DNA from: Actinobacteria bacterium UBA5182
Lineage (GTDB): Bacteria; Actinomycetota; UBA4738
Length of the DNA: 14,384 nt
Assembly (NCBI GenBank): GCA_002413185.1
Contig: DHWM01000148.1
Location: 1-14,384, forward strand
Reading direction: 5' to 3'
Made by a program: the position numbers and the translations under genes. Shown here one piece after another: positions 6,612-14,064 of this stretch (positions within the stretch are counted from its first letter, which is position 1; every line of letters starts with the position of its first letter). The notes under the pieces were generated by a model, which worked only from the letters and a program-made list of their open reading frames with translations, was not told the DNA's origin and made no database searches.

Positions 6612-7205
6612 ATGGCCGTCGCCGCACCGACCGGACTCCGCCCCGACACTTCCAGCCGGATCCTCGATTCTGCCTTCGACTGCATCCGGGAGATCGGCTT
6701 GACTCGCACCACCATCGAAGACGTGGCCAAAGCCGCCCGACTTTCCAGGCAGACGATCTATCGGTACTTTCCCTCGAAGGATCACGTGGTGATGGCGCTC
6801 GTCCTCCGGGAGGAAGAGAAGTTCCTCGATGGCGCCAGGTCGGCGTTCGCCGCCCACGACGACCTCGAAGAGGCGCTCTACCACGGCACGCTGTTCTGTC
6901 TTCGGTTCGCCCGGCAGCATCCTCTGCTTGACCGCCTCCTCCGGACCGATCCGGAGACCCTGCTTCCCTACCTCACCACTCGGGCCGGCCCGGTCATCAT
7001 TCGGGCCCGCGAGGTGTTCGCGCGACAGGCACAGCTGAAGACGTGGGTGCGGGCGGACCTGGTCGAGGAAGCTGCGGACATGGCTGTGCGCGTGATCATC
7101 TCGTACGCGCTGACGCCACCCGACCGTTCCCCCGAGGTCGTTGCCCGCGATCTGGCCCGGATCCTCACACTGGCCCTGACGGGCAAGGAGGCCACACGAC
7201 GATGA
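6612..7205 (+). CDS. TetR/AcrR-family transcriptional regulator
   Basis: A 197-residue one-component repressor of normal TetR length. Residues 14-60 form the DNA-binding domain: SRILDSAFDCIREIGL, then the helix-turn-helix TIEDVAKAARLSRQTIYRYFPSKDHV (recognition helix about residues 45-53). The remainder is helical and would form the ligand pocket and dimer interface; the ligand cannot be read from sequence. The start is supported by the promoter directly upstream and the absence of any Shine-Dalgarno, consistent with a short or absent leader. The TGA overlaps the next gene's ATG as ATGA, so regulator and diiron protein are translationally coupled and probably co-repressed through the palindrome at 6573-6603. 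Confidence 0.93.
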   Translation: MAVAAPTGLRPDTSSRILDSAFDCIREIGLTRTTIEDVAKAARLSRQTIYRYFPSKDHVVMALVLREEEKFLDGARSAFAAHDDLEEALYHGTLFCLRFARQHPLLDRLLRTDPETLLPYLTTRAGPVIIRAREVFARQAQLKTWVRADLVEEAADMAVRVIISYALTPPDRSPEVVARDLARILTLALTGKEATRR

Positions 7206-8338
7206 GCACGCGCATCTACACGCTTCCCGTGGATCAGTCCCAATGGCAGGTGAACTCGAGCGCCACAACGACCTTCAACTGGGAGTACGACGAGACCCGG
7301 GACCGCCTCCTCACCCTCTACGAGAAGGGCAAGAACAAGCAGTGGAACACCAACACCCGGCTCGACTGGTCGATCGACGTGGATCCGGCCTCGCCGGCGA
7401 ACGCCCCCGACTACTACATCCCCATCTACGGCTCGGACATGTGGGAGACCCTGGATGAGAAGGCCCGCGGCGAGCTCCGCCACCACATGGCCGCATGGAT
7501 GAATTCCCAGTTCCTGCACGGCGAGCAGGGAGCGCTGATCTGCGCGTCGAAGATCGTCCAGACCGTCCCGGACATCGACTCGAAGTTCTACGCGGCGACG
7601 CAGACCATGGACGAGGCCCGGCACATGGAGACGTACTCCCGCTACCTCCGGGAGAAGGTCGAGATGGCCTACCCGATCAACCCGAACCTGAAGGCGCTTC
7701 TCAACGATGTCGTGGGCGATCCGCGCTGGGACATGACCAACCTCGGCATGCAGGTGCTGATCGAGGGCTTGGCGCTGGCCGCGTTCTCGATGATCCGCGA
7801 CTACTCAGACGAACCGCTGGCCAAGGCGCTCAACACCTACGTCATGCAGGACGAGGCCCGCCACGTCGCGTTCGGCCGGCTCGCGTTGCGGGAGTACTAC
7901 CCCCAGCTCACCGAACAGGAGCGGGAGGAGCGCGAGGAGTTCGTCGTCTACGCGTGCTACCTGATGCGCGACCGGTTCGTGGCCGAGGAGGTGTGGGAGA
8001 ACATCGGTCTGGACAAGGACGAGTGCATCAAGTACGTCAACCAGTCCGAGATGATGCTGGCATTCCGCAAGATGCTGTTCTCCCGGATCGTCCCCACGAT
8101 CAAGGACCTGGGGCTGTGGGGGCCGAAGGTTCGCCAGGCGTTTGAGGACATGGGCGTCATCGACTTCCAATCACTCAACCCCGAGGATCTCTCCGCGGCG
8201 GACGAGGAGATCGCGGATGAGCTCGACCGAAAACGGGGGAACGGCAGAGCCGACGACGCCACCTCGGCGCTTTCGGACATCGATCCGGCCAGGGCGGAAG
8301 AGGTCGATGCGATGATCGAATCCGGGGCCGACACCTAA
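7202..8338 (+). CDS. Ferritin-like diiron protein, putative oxygenase (AurF/R2-like fold)
   Basis: A 378-residue soluble protein. Residues about 90-260 form a ferritin-like four-helix bundle with a complete set of diiron ligands: E108 (HGEQGAL), E138 and H141 (MDEARHME), E188 (IEGLALAAF), and E218 and H221 (QDEARHVAFG). This E/ExxH/E/ExxH arrangement is known in ribonucleotide reductase R2-like and AurF-type oxygenases. Before it is an aromatic-rich segment (residues 15-85), and after about residue 325 an acidic, probably flexible tail. The family predicts O2-dependent oxidation of a small molecule or acyl chain; the substrate cannot be inferred. I chose ATG 7202, four bases inside the tetR stop, because MSTRIYTLP begins the protein there; the frame open upstream is a shadow of tetR. 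No reductase partner is nearby. Confidence 0.85.
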   Translation: MSTRIYTLPVDQSQWQVNSSATTTFNWEYDETRDRLLTLYEKGKNKQWNTNTRLDWSIDVDPASPANAPDYYIPIYGSDMWETLDEKARGELRHHMAAWMNSQFLHGEQGALICASKIVQTVPDIDSKFYAATQTMDEARHMETYSRYLREKVEMAYPINPNLKALLNDVVGDPRWDMTNLGMQVLIEGLALAAFSMIRDYSDEPLAKALNTYVMQDEARHVAFGRLALREYYPQLTEQEREEREEFVVYACYLMRDRFVAEEVWENIGLDKDECIKYVNQSEMMLAFRKMLFSRIVPTIKDLGLWGPKVRQAFEDMGVIDFQSLNPEDLSAADEEIADELDRKRGNGRADDATSALSDIDPARAEEVDAMIESGADT

Positions 8339-8413
8339 CCCAACCATGGCTCACCGCCGGGTGCGGCCCGACGACGGGAGTCCACTTCCAACTCACTCGG
8401 ACAGACTGTCGTT

Positions 8414-10705
8414 TCAGGGCGACGGGCCGGTGGTCGGCGACGGGCTCGGGGAGGGGGAGGGTGTTCCGGTCCCGCACTTCGTCGGGTTGTGGTGGTGGCA
8501 GGACGGTGTGGGAGCGGGAGTGGTCGCCACCGGTGTCGGAGGCGGTATGTAGATCGGAACGATCCGTTCGGGCTGCACGTCGTACCCTGTGAGGTCGGGC
8601 TGGACGAAGCCTTCCACCGGCAGCTTCGCCATGACCGTGGACATGAAGTCGTGCCAGATCTCCGCAGGGATCGAGCCACCGAACACGTCGGCGAACCCCT
8701 CCACGTTTCGCATCGGGATCTCGCCCTTCGGATACCCCACCCACACGCACGTGGTGAGCTGGGGAGCGAAGCCACAGAACCACGCGTCCTGGAAGTTCTG
8801 CCCGGTCCCGGTCTTGCCGGCCACGGGGCGGCCGAAGTACGCCGCGGTCCCCGTGCCGCCGGTCACCACCCCTTGCATGGCCTCGGTCAGGATGTCGGCG
8901 TCGTTCTGCGAGAGCACCCGCTTGCCGGTCGCGCTGGCGGATGTTCCGACGGTGCGACCGTCGGCCGACTTGACCGTTCCCAGCACCTGCGGAGCGTGGT
9001 GGATCCCCCGCGACGCGATGGTGGCATAGGCATCCGTCATCTCGAGCGGGGTCACCGGCTGCGATCCGAGGGTGATCGAACAGTACGCGTGCAATGGCGA
9101 CTGGATCCCCATCTTGTGAGCCACTGCCGCCACCTTGTCCGGCCCCACGTCGACGACGAGCTGGGCGAAGATCGTGTTCACGGAGTGCTTCAGCGCGTCG
9201 AACAGGCTCATCGTCCCGGCGGACTCGTCGGCGAAGTTGCTGACCTTCCACTGCTCGTTCTTGGTCGGGTCGAAGCATCGCTGGTCGGGGACGGTCAGCT
9301 CCGGTGGGCCGACCATCGTCGCGTTCGGGTCGATGTGCTGCTGCGTGGCGGCGGCGAACGTGAACGGCTTGAAGGCGCTTCCTGCCTGCCGGTGGGCCTG
9401 CGTGGCCAGGTTGAACTTGACCCGGGTGAAGTCTCGTCCCCCCACCATCGCCCGGATGTCCCCGGTGCCCGGATCGATCGCCACCAGAGCAGCCGAGGGA
9501 TCGTGGGGATCCGTGAGATGCGAAGCGATGGCCTGCTCGGCGGCCCTCTGATAGGCCCAGTCGAGCGTGGTGGTCACCCGGAGCCCGCCCCCAAACGTCT
9601 GGTCGACGCCGTACTTCGCCTGGAGCGTCCGGCTGACGTCGTCCACGAAGTACGCTGCCGGGGTCGGCCCCGTCTCCGGGTTCAACACCTTGACGGTGGC
9701 CGCTTCGAGTTTCGCTTCCTCGGTTGGATCCAGGTAGCCCTGTTGGGCCATATCGCGGAGCACCAGGTTCCGCCGCTCCCTGACGATCTGGGGAACGGTG
9801 TAGGGATTATAGGTGCTTGGCGCCTGGATCATCGCCGCCAGGGTCGCTGATTGCAGGACCGACAGCTTGCGGGCCCCTTTGTGCCAGTACGTCTGCGCGG
9901 CCGCCTGCGCACCGTACGCCCCGCTGCCGAAATACACCGTGTTCAGGTACTTCTCGAGGATCTGGTCCTTCGTGTACATGCGGCTGATCTTGTCGGCGAT
10001 CACCGCTTCCTTCAGCTTGCGGGAGACTGTCCGCTCTCCACCCGTGTAGACCTGCTTGACGTACTGCTGCGTGATGGTCGAACCACCCTGCACGGCTTGG
10101 TGGTGGATGAAGTCGATCACGGCCGCGCGGATCGTGCCCGAGACGCTGACCCCGCCCTCACGGTAGAAGTTCTTGTCCTCGATGGAGACGACGGCGTCCT
10201 TGAGGCTCTGCGGCATCTGCGAGAAGGGGATCTCCGTGCGGTTGATGCCGGAGTGCAGGGTGGCGATGAACTTGCCGTTGCGGTCGTAGAGGTACGTCGT
10301 CTGGGCGAGCGGCGGAGGCGAAGCCGGGACCTTCGTGTTGAGGATGCTCGAAGCGACCTTCGTCACCGGGGAGACGAAGGTCGCGGTCACCACCGCCCCG
10401 AGCACCAGCAGGGTCAGGCCGAACGCCACGGGCAGGACCAGCAGCGATACGAACGTCGACGCCCCGAGGCCTCCGGAGGACTGGGCTCGCCTGTGGGTGA
10501 ACCGGTGACTCGCGACCGTCGGCCGGCTGGATTGGGAAGCTCGCCGGCCGGATGACCCTCCGGACTCTGTCGCTTGCCTGTCTGGTGCCCGCTCGGTGCC
10601 TGGTGCCCGCTCGATGGGCTCGACTTCGCCTTCCGCCTTCACTCGGGCCAGTTTGTACCCGCCGACCCGGTGAGCAACCGCCCGGACGTGGAGCGACGGT
10701 GACAT
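8414..10705 (-). CDS. Class A penicillin-binding protein (bifunctional glycosyltransferase/transpeptidase)
   Basis: Polymerises and crosslinks peptidoglycan outside the membrane. The 763-residue product has a basic, Ser/Arg-rich cytoplasmic tail (1-80), one membrane helix (about 85-111) and a GT51 glycosyltransferase domain (about 135-310). The GT51 domain has the catalytic Glu in SIEDKNFY (E176), QGGSTITQQYVK and RKLKEAVIADKI. The transpeptidase domain (about 400-680) has S443-x-x-K446 (GSAFK), SVN (508-510) and KTGTG (631-635), so both activities look intact. Residues after about 715 are Pro/Ser/Thr-rich, with a Cys-His-His-His patch. The start is uncertain: ATG 10705 has no Shine-Dalgarno, and GTG 10642, with TACAAA 9 nt upstream, would remove 21 residues of no known domain. 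The gene converges on the diiron gene (75-base gap with no clear terminator) and diverges from the epimerase. Confidence 0.94.
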   Translation of the reverse strand: MSPSLHVRAVAHRVGGYKLARVKAEGEVEPIERAPGTERAPDRQATESGGSSGRRASQSSRPTVASHRFTHRRAQSSGGLGASTFVSLLVLPVAFGLTLLVLGAVVTATFVSPVTKVASSILNTKVPASPPPLAQTTYLYDRNGKFIATLHSGINRTEIPFSQMPQSLKDAVVSIEDKNFYREGGVSVSGTIRAAVIDFIHHQAVQGGSTITQQYVKQVYTGGERTVSRKLKEAVIADKISRMYTKDQILEKYLNTVYFGSGAYGAQAAAQTYWHKGARKLSVLQSATLAAMIQAPSTYNPYTVPQIVRERRNLVLRDMAQQGYLDPTEEAKLEAATVKVLNPETGPTPAAYFVDDVSRTLQAKYGVDQTFGGGLRVTTTLDWAYQRAAEQAIASHLTDPHDPSAALVAIDPGTGDIRAMVGGRDFTRVKFNLATQAHRQAGSAFKPFTFAAATQQHIDPNATMVGPPELTVPDQRCFDPTKNEQWKVSNFADESAGTMSLFDALKHSVNTIFAQLVVDVGPDKVAAVAHKMGIQSPLHAYCSITLGSQPVTPLEMTDAYATIASRGIHHAPQVLGTVKSADGRTVGTSASATGKRVLSQNDADILTEAMQGVVTGGTGTAAYFGRPVAGKTGTGQNFQDAWFCGFAPQLTTCVWVGYPKGEIPMRNVEGFADVFGGSIPAEIWHDFMSTVMAKLPVEGFVQPDLTGYDVQPERIVPIYIPPPTPVATTPAPTPSCHHHNPTKCGTGTPSPSPSPSPTTGPSP

Positions 10706-10709
10706 TTCG

Positions 10710-10722
10710 GTGACGGCGTCAC
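10710..10722. promoter_or_regulatory. Perfect 13-bp palindrome before the PBP start
   Basis: GTGACGGCGTCAC has 6-base arms around one central base. It lies 4 nt upstream of the PBP ATG 10705 and 72 nt upstream of the epimerase ATG, in an 89-base divergent spacer. It could be an operator or, if transcribed, a very short hairpin hiding the PBP start. The function is not established. Confidence 0.35.
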
Positions 10723-10756
10723 AGGTTCGGCCGGGAGCCAGCGGGCGGCGGGGCCG

Positions 10757-10786
10757 CTGACGCCCGGCGAGCCTGCGGGATACAGT
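10757..10786 (+). promoter_or_regulatory. Putative promoter of the epimerase gene (leaderless type)
   Basis: CTGACG (10757-10762, four of six -35 matches), 18 nt, then TACAGT (10781-10786), then 8 nt to ATG 10795. No Shine-Dalgarno precedes the ATG. Spacing and position match the tetR and aminotransferase promoters. Confidence 0.55.
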
Positions 10787-10794
10787 GGCCGGCC

Positions 10795-11787
10795 ATGAAA
10801 GCCTTCGTCACCGGGGCCACCGGGTTCATCGGCGGAAGGGTCGCCACGAAGCTCCGCGAACGGGGCGACCAGGTCGTGGCGCTGGTCCGCTCGCCCCACA
10901 AGGCCGCAGCCCTCCGGGGCCTGGGATGCGATCTCGTCGAGGGCGACCTCTCCGACGGCGAAGCCATCCGGGCCGGCCTGGAGGGCTGCGACGCCGCCTT
11001 CCACGTGGCCGCGATCTACCGGGTGGGCATCCCCCCTTCGGAACGCCCCGGCATGCACGAGGCGAACGTCAAGGGGACCGAGCGCGTCCTGGACGCGGCG
11101 ATCGATGCCGGCGTCTCCCGGATCGTGTACGTCTCGACGATCGGCGTGTTCGGAAACACCCGCGGCCAGGTGGTCGACGAGGGCTACCAACGTCCGGCGA
11201 ACGGATTCCTCTCGGCCTATGACGAAACGAAGTACCTGGCCCACCAAGCTGCGGTCGAGCGCATCGCGAAGGGAGCTCCCATTCTCATCGCCCAGCCGGG
11301 CGGCGTGTACGGGCCCGGTGACACCTCGGATCTTGCCAACCTGATCAAGCAGGTCAGGACGGGCAGGCTGAAGTTCCTCATCTTCCCCGAGGTCGGGTTC
11401 AACTTCCTGCATGTGGACGACGCGGCCGACGGGATCCTGCTGGTCCACGACAAGGGCCAGACCGGCCAGTGCTACGTCCTGGGCGGCCAGCTCGCCACGC
11501 TGGGCGAGCTGATCCGCACCATCGCCGTGCTGTCCGGCCGGAAGCCTCCTCGCCACACCCTGCCCCCGGCCGTGGCCAGGATGGCCATCCCCATCGGCCC
11601 GCTGATCGGCAAGCTGCTGGGCCAGGGTCCGAACCTCCGCGAGCTGATCGCTTCTGCGGACGGGGCGACGTACTGGGCCACCGACGCCAAGGCTCGCCGG
11701 GACCTCGGGTATTCGCCCCGTGACCTGAACACGGGCATGAAGCAGACCCTGGCAGCGAGTTTGACCCCGCTGAGAAGGACGCCGTAG
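10795..11787 (+). CDS. NAD-dependent epimerase/dehydratase (extended SDR family)
   Basis: A 330-residue cytoplasmic oxidoreductase of the extended short-chain dehydrogenase family. The Rossmann motif TGATGFIG is at residues 6-13, GDL at 50-52 contacts the adenine in this family, and the catalytic set is S114/T115 (VSTIGVFG) with Y142-x-x-x-K146 (AYDETKY). The motif PGGVYGPGD and the C-terminal half resemble dihydroflavonol reductase-like and HpnA-like sugar epimerase members. The substrate is not determinable: a nucleotide sugar or a ketone/aldehyde are both possible. It is divergent from the PBP gene. The next gene begins 11 bases after its TAG but has its own promoter inside this gene's end. 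Confidence 0.9.
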   Translation: MKAFVTGATGFIGGRVATKLRERGDQVVALVRSPHKAAALRGLGCDLVEGDLSDGEAIRAGLEGCDAAFHVAAIYRVGIPPSERPGMHEANVKGTERVLDAAIDAGVSRIVYVSTIGVFGNTRGQVVDEGYQRPANGFLSAYDETKYLAHQAAVERIAKGAPILIAQPGGVYGPGDTSDLANLIKQVRTGRLKFLIFPEVGFNFLHVDDAADGILLVHDKGQTGQCYVLGGQLATLGELIRTIAVLSGRKPPRHTLPPAVARMAIPIGPLIGKLLGQGPNLRELIASADGATYWATDAKARRDLGYSPRDLNTGMKQTLAASLTPLRRTP

Positions 11788-11790
11788 GTT
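11761..11790 (+). promoter_or_regulatory. Putative promoter of the aminotransferase gene (leaderless type)
   Basis: TTGACC (11761-11766, five of six -35 matches), 18 nt, then TAGGTT (11785-11790), then 8 nt to GTG 11799. It lies within the last codons of the epimerase gene, and its TAG is that gene's stop codon. No Shine-Dalgarno precedes the GTG. Confidence 0.6.
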
Positions 11791-11798
11791 CTAGGGCC

Positions 11799-12980
11799 GT
11801 GGCGGGCGACCCGAAGCTGGCGGGGAGGATCGGACGGCTGGGGACGGAGTCGGCGTTCGAGGTCCTGGCGCGGGCCCGGGCGCTCGAATCCGAAGGCCGA
11901 AAGATCATCCACCTGGAGATCGGCGAGCCGGACTTCGACACGCCGTCGCACATCGTCGAAGCGGCCGCCGAGGCGCTCCGGGAAGGCTTCACCCACTACG
12001 TGGCCGCCCCGGGCCTTCCGGAATTGCGGGAGGCCGCCGGCGACTACTTCGCCCGGACGGGTCGACCGGCGTACCCGGCCGACCGAATCGTGGTCACTCC
12101 AGGCGCCAAGCCGATCATGTTCTACGCGATCCTGGCCCTGTGCGAGGAGGGCGCCGAGGTCATCCACCCGGACCCCGGCTTCCCCATGTACGAGTCGATC
12201 ACCGCGTTCGCCGGCGCCACGCCCGTACCGGTCCGGCTGCGGGAGGAGAACGACTTCCGCATGGATCCCGACGAGGTGGCGTCGAAGATCACCGAGCGAA
12301 CCCGGCTCATCGTGGTGAACTCGCCGCACAACCCCTGCGGAAGCATGCTGACCCGCGACGAGGTCGAGGCCCTGGCCGCGCTGGCCCTGGAGCACGACCT
12401 GTACGTGCTGTCCGACGAGGTCTACTTCGCCATCCGGTACGGGGCCGAACACGTCAGCGTGGCGTCCATCGACGGGATGCAGGACCGGACCATCCTCCTC
12501 GACGGGTGCTCCAAGACCTTCGCTATGACAGGGTGGCGCCTGGGATTCTGCGGGCTGCCGGCCGCTCTGGTGGAGCCGTTCTCCCGGCTCATCATCAACT
12601 CGGTATCGTGCTCGGCGGCGTTCACCCAGCGGGCCGCGCTGGCCGCCCTGACCGGCCCGTGGGAACCCATCGAGGCGATGGTCGAAGAGTTCCACAAGCG
12701 CCGCGACGTCATCGTGGAGGGCCTGAACGCCGTCCCCGGAATCTCCTGCGTCGAACCGGGGGGAGCGTTCTATGCCTTCCCGAACGTCTCCGCGCTGGGG
12801 GTCCCCAGCGAACGGGTGGCCTCGTTCCTGCTGGACACGGCCGGCGTGGCCTGTCTCTCCGGGACGGCTTTCGGCAAGGGCGGCCAGGGCTACCTCCGGT
12901 TCTCGTACGCCAACTCGGTCGAGCTGATCCGAGACGCTCTCGACGCCATCCAGTCCTCGCTCCCCGACCTGGTCGCGTAG
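11799..12980 (+). CDS. Pyridoxal phosphate aminotransferase, class I/II (aspartate aminotransferase-like)
   Basis: A 393-residue fold-type I PLP enzyme that moves an amino group between an amino acid and a 2-oxoacid in the cytoplasm. Visible motifs are LEIGEPDFDTP (39-49, substrate loop), NSPHNPCG (N178 contacts PLP), SDEVYF (D206 and Y209), GCSKTFAMTGWRLG with Schiff-base K239 and phosphate-binding R247, and YLRFSYA with R367 binding the substrate carboxylate. All key residues are present and the length is normal. Starting at GTG 11799 agrees with the TAGGTT element 8 nt upstream. The downstream D-2-hydroxyacid dehydrogenase is only 17 bases away, so the two are likely co-transcribed and may act on linked 2-oxoacids. 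The amino donor cannot be told from sequence. Confidence 0.93.
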   Translation: MAGDPKLAGRIGRLGTESAFEVLARARALESEGRKIIHLEIGEPDFDTPSHIVEAAAEALREGFTHYVAAPGLPELREAAGDYFARTGRPAYPADRIVVTPGAKPIMFYAILALCEEGAEVIHPDPGFPMYESITAFAGATPVPVRLREENDFRMDPDEVASKITERTRLIVVNSPHNPCGSMLTRDEVEALAALALEHDLYVLSDEVYFAIRYGAEHVSVASIDGMQDRTILLDGCSKTFAMTGWRLGFCGLPAALVEPFSRLIINSVSCSAAFTQRAALAALTGPWEPIEAMVEEFHKRRDVIVEGLNAVPGISCVEPGGAFYAFPNVSALGVPSERVASFLLDTAGVACLSGTAFGKGGQGYLRFSYANSVELIRDALDAIQSSLPDLVA

Positions 12981-12997
12981 AGGCCGGCGGCTGACGG

Positions 12998-14008
12998 ATG
13001 CAGATGAGCGACGAACGCTGGCCCGTCCTGGTCACCCGGCGCCTCCCCAAACCGGCCATGGAACGGATCTCCGAGCGCTGCGACCTGGCGCTCCACCAGG
13101 GCGAGGACGCCATGCCCCGTGACCGGCTGCTTTCCGAGGTGGCCGGGAAGGTCGGCGCGGTCACGCTCCTCACCGACAGGGTGGACGACGAGTTCCTGGA
13201 CGCCGCTGGCGACCAGCTGGTGATCGTGGCGAACTACGCGGTGGGCTTCGACAACATCGACGTGGCGGCGTGCACCGCTCGGGGGATCCTCGCGGCGAAC
13301 ACCCCCGATGTCCTGACGGAGACGACCGCCGACACAGCGTGGGCGCTGATGATGGCGGCGGCCCGACGGGTTCCCGAGGGAGACCGGTTCCTGCGGTCAC
13401 GCGTGCCCTGGATCTGGGGCCCGGAGATGATGCTCGGCCAGGACGTGCACCACAAGACGCTCGGCATCGTCGGGTTCGGACGCATCGGTCATGCCCTGGC
13501 CCGCCGGGCCCAGGGCTTCGGCATGCGCGTCCTGTACTTCGACGTGTACCGCCCCTCGCGCCAACTCGAGCAGGAGCTGCACGCCGAATACCGGGAGCTC
13601 GACGACCTCCTGGCAGAGTCGGACTTCGTCTCCCTGCACACGAACCTGTCGGAGGAGACCCGGCATCTCATCAACGCCGAGCGGCTGGCCCGGATGAAGG
13701 CGACCGCTGTCCTGGTGAACACGTCGCGCGGGCCTGTCATCGACGAGGCCGCCCTGGCGCAAGCCCTTCGCGACGGCGAGATCTTCGGGGCCGGCCTGGA
13801 CGTATTCGAGCACGAGCCCGAGGTCCACCCGGATCTGCTGGAGCTGGACAACGCGGTGGTCATCCCGCATCTCGGGAGCGCCACGGTGGACACCAGGATC
13901 GCCATGGGCATGCTCGCCGCGGATAACCTGTTCGCGGCGCTGGAGGGCCGCCGCCCCCCCACGTTGCTCAACCCCGAGGTATGGGACCGGCGAGCGGAAT
14001 CGAGCTGA
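12998..14008 (+). CDS. D-2-hydroxyacid dehydrogenase (glyoxylate/hydroxypyruvate reductase-like)
   Basis: A 336-residue NAD(P)-dependent enzyme that interconverts 2-oxoacids and D-2-hydroxyacids. The nucleotide-binding motif GFGRIG is at residues 159-164; an Asp at the end of the next strand (D181, YFDVY) suggests NADH over NADPH. The catalytic triad is R243 (NTSRGP), E272 (FEHEPE) and H290 (IPHLGSAT). The N-terminal NYAVGFDNID loop is typical of glyoxylate/hydroxypyruvate reductases, which is the best guess for substrate. It follows the aminotransferase by 17 bases. The start could be ATG 12998 or ATG 13004; the second has GGA at closer to normal spacing, and neither is strong. A hairpin follows the stop. 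Confidence 0.92.
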   Translation: MQMSDERWPVLVTRRLPKPAMERISERCDLALHQGEDAMPRDRLLSEVAGKVGAVTLLTDRVDDEFLDAAGDQLVIVANYAVGFDNIDVAACTARGILAANTPDVLTETTADTAWALMMAAARRVPEGDRFLRSRVPWIWGPEMMLGQDVHHKTLGIVGFGRIGHALARRAQGFGMRVLYFDVYRPSRQLEQELHAEYRELDDLLAESDFVSLHTNLSEETRHLINAERLARMKATAVLVNTSRGPVIDEAALAQALRDGEIFGAGLDVFEHEPEVHPDLLELDNAVVIPHLGSATVDTRIAMGMLAADNLFAALEGRRPPTLLNPEVWDRRAESS

Positions 14009-14012
14009 CTCC

Positions 14013-14030
14013 CGGGCGGTGAGCTGCCCG
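14013..14030 (+). terminator. Hairpin after the hydroxyacid dehydrogenase gene
   Basis: CGGGCGG, loop TGAG, CTGCCCG: a 7-bp stem with one G-U pair, 4 bases after the stop codon. No run of U follows, so it would be the tract-less kind reported in high-GC actinobacteria, or a transcript-end stabiliser. Confidence 0.5.
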
Positions 14031-14051
14031 AATCCAGGAACGCTTCTCCCG

Positions 14052-14057
14052 TAGACT
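14052..14057 (+). promoter_or_regulatory. Putative -10 element of the C26-type gene (leaderless type)
   Basis: TAGACT followed by 7 nt and GTG 14065. No clear -35 is seen at 17-18 nt and there is no Shine-Dalgarno. Confidence 0.45.
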
Positions 14058-14064
14058 GGGCTCC

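Noticed and set aside
8339..8413. Possible terminator between the converging diiron and PBP genes
   Set aside because: Only 4-bp stems such as CGGG/CCCG are found, with no U run; too weak to call.
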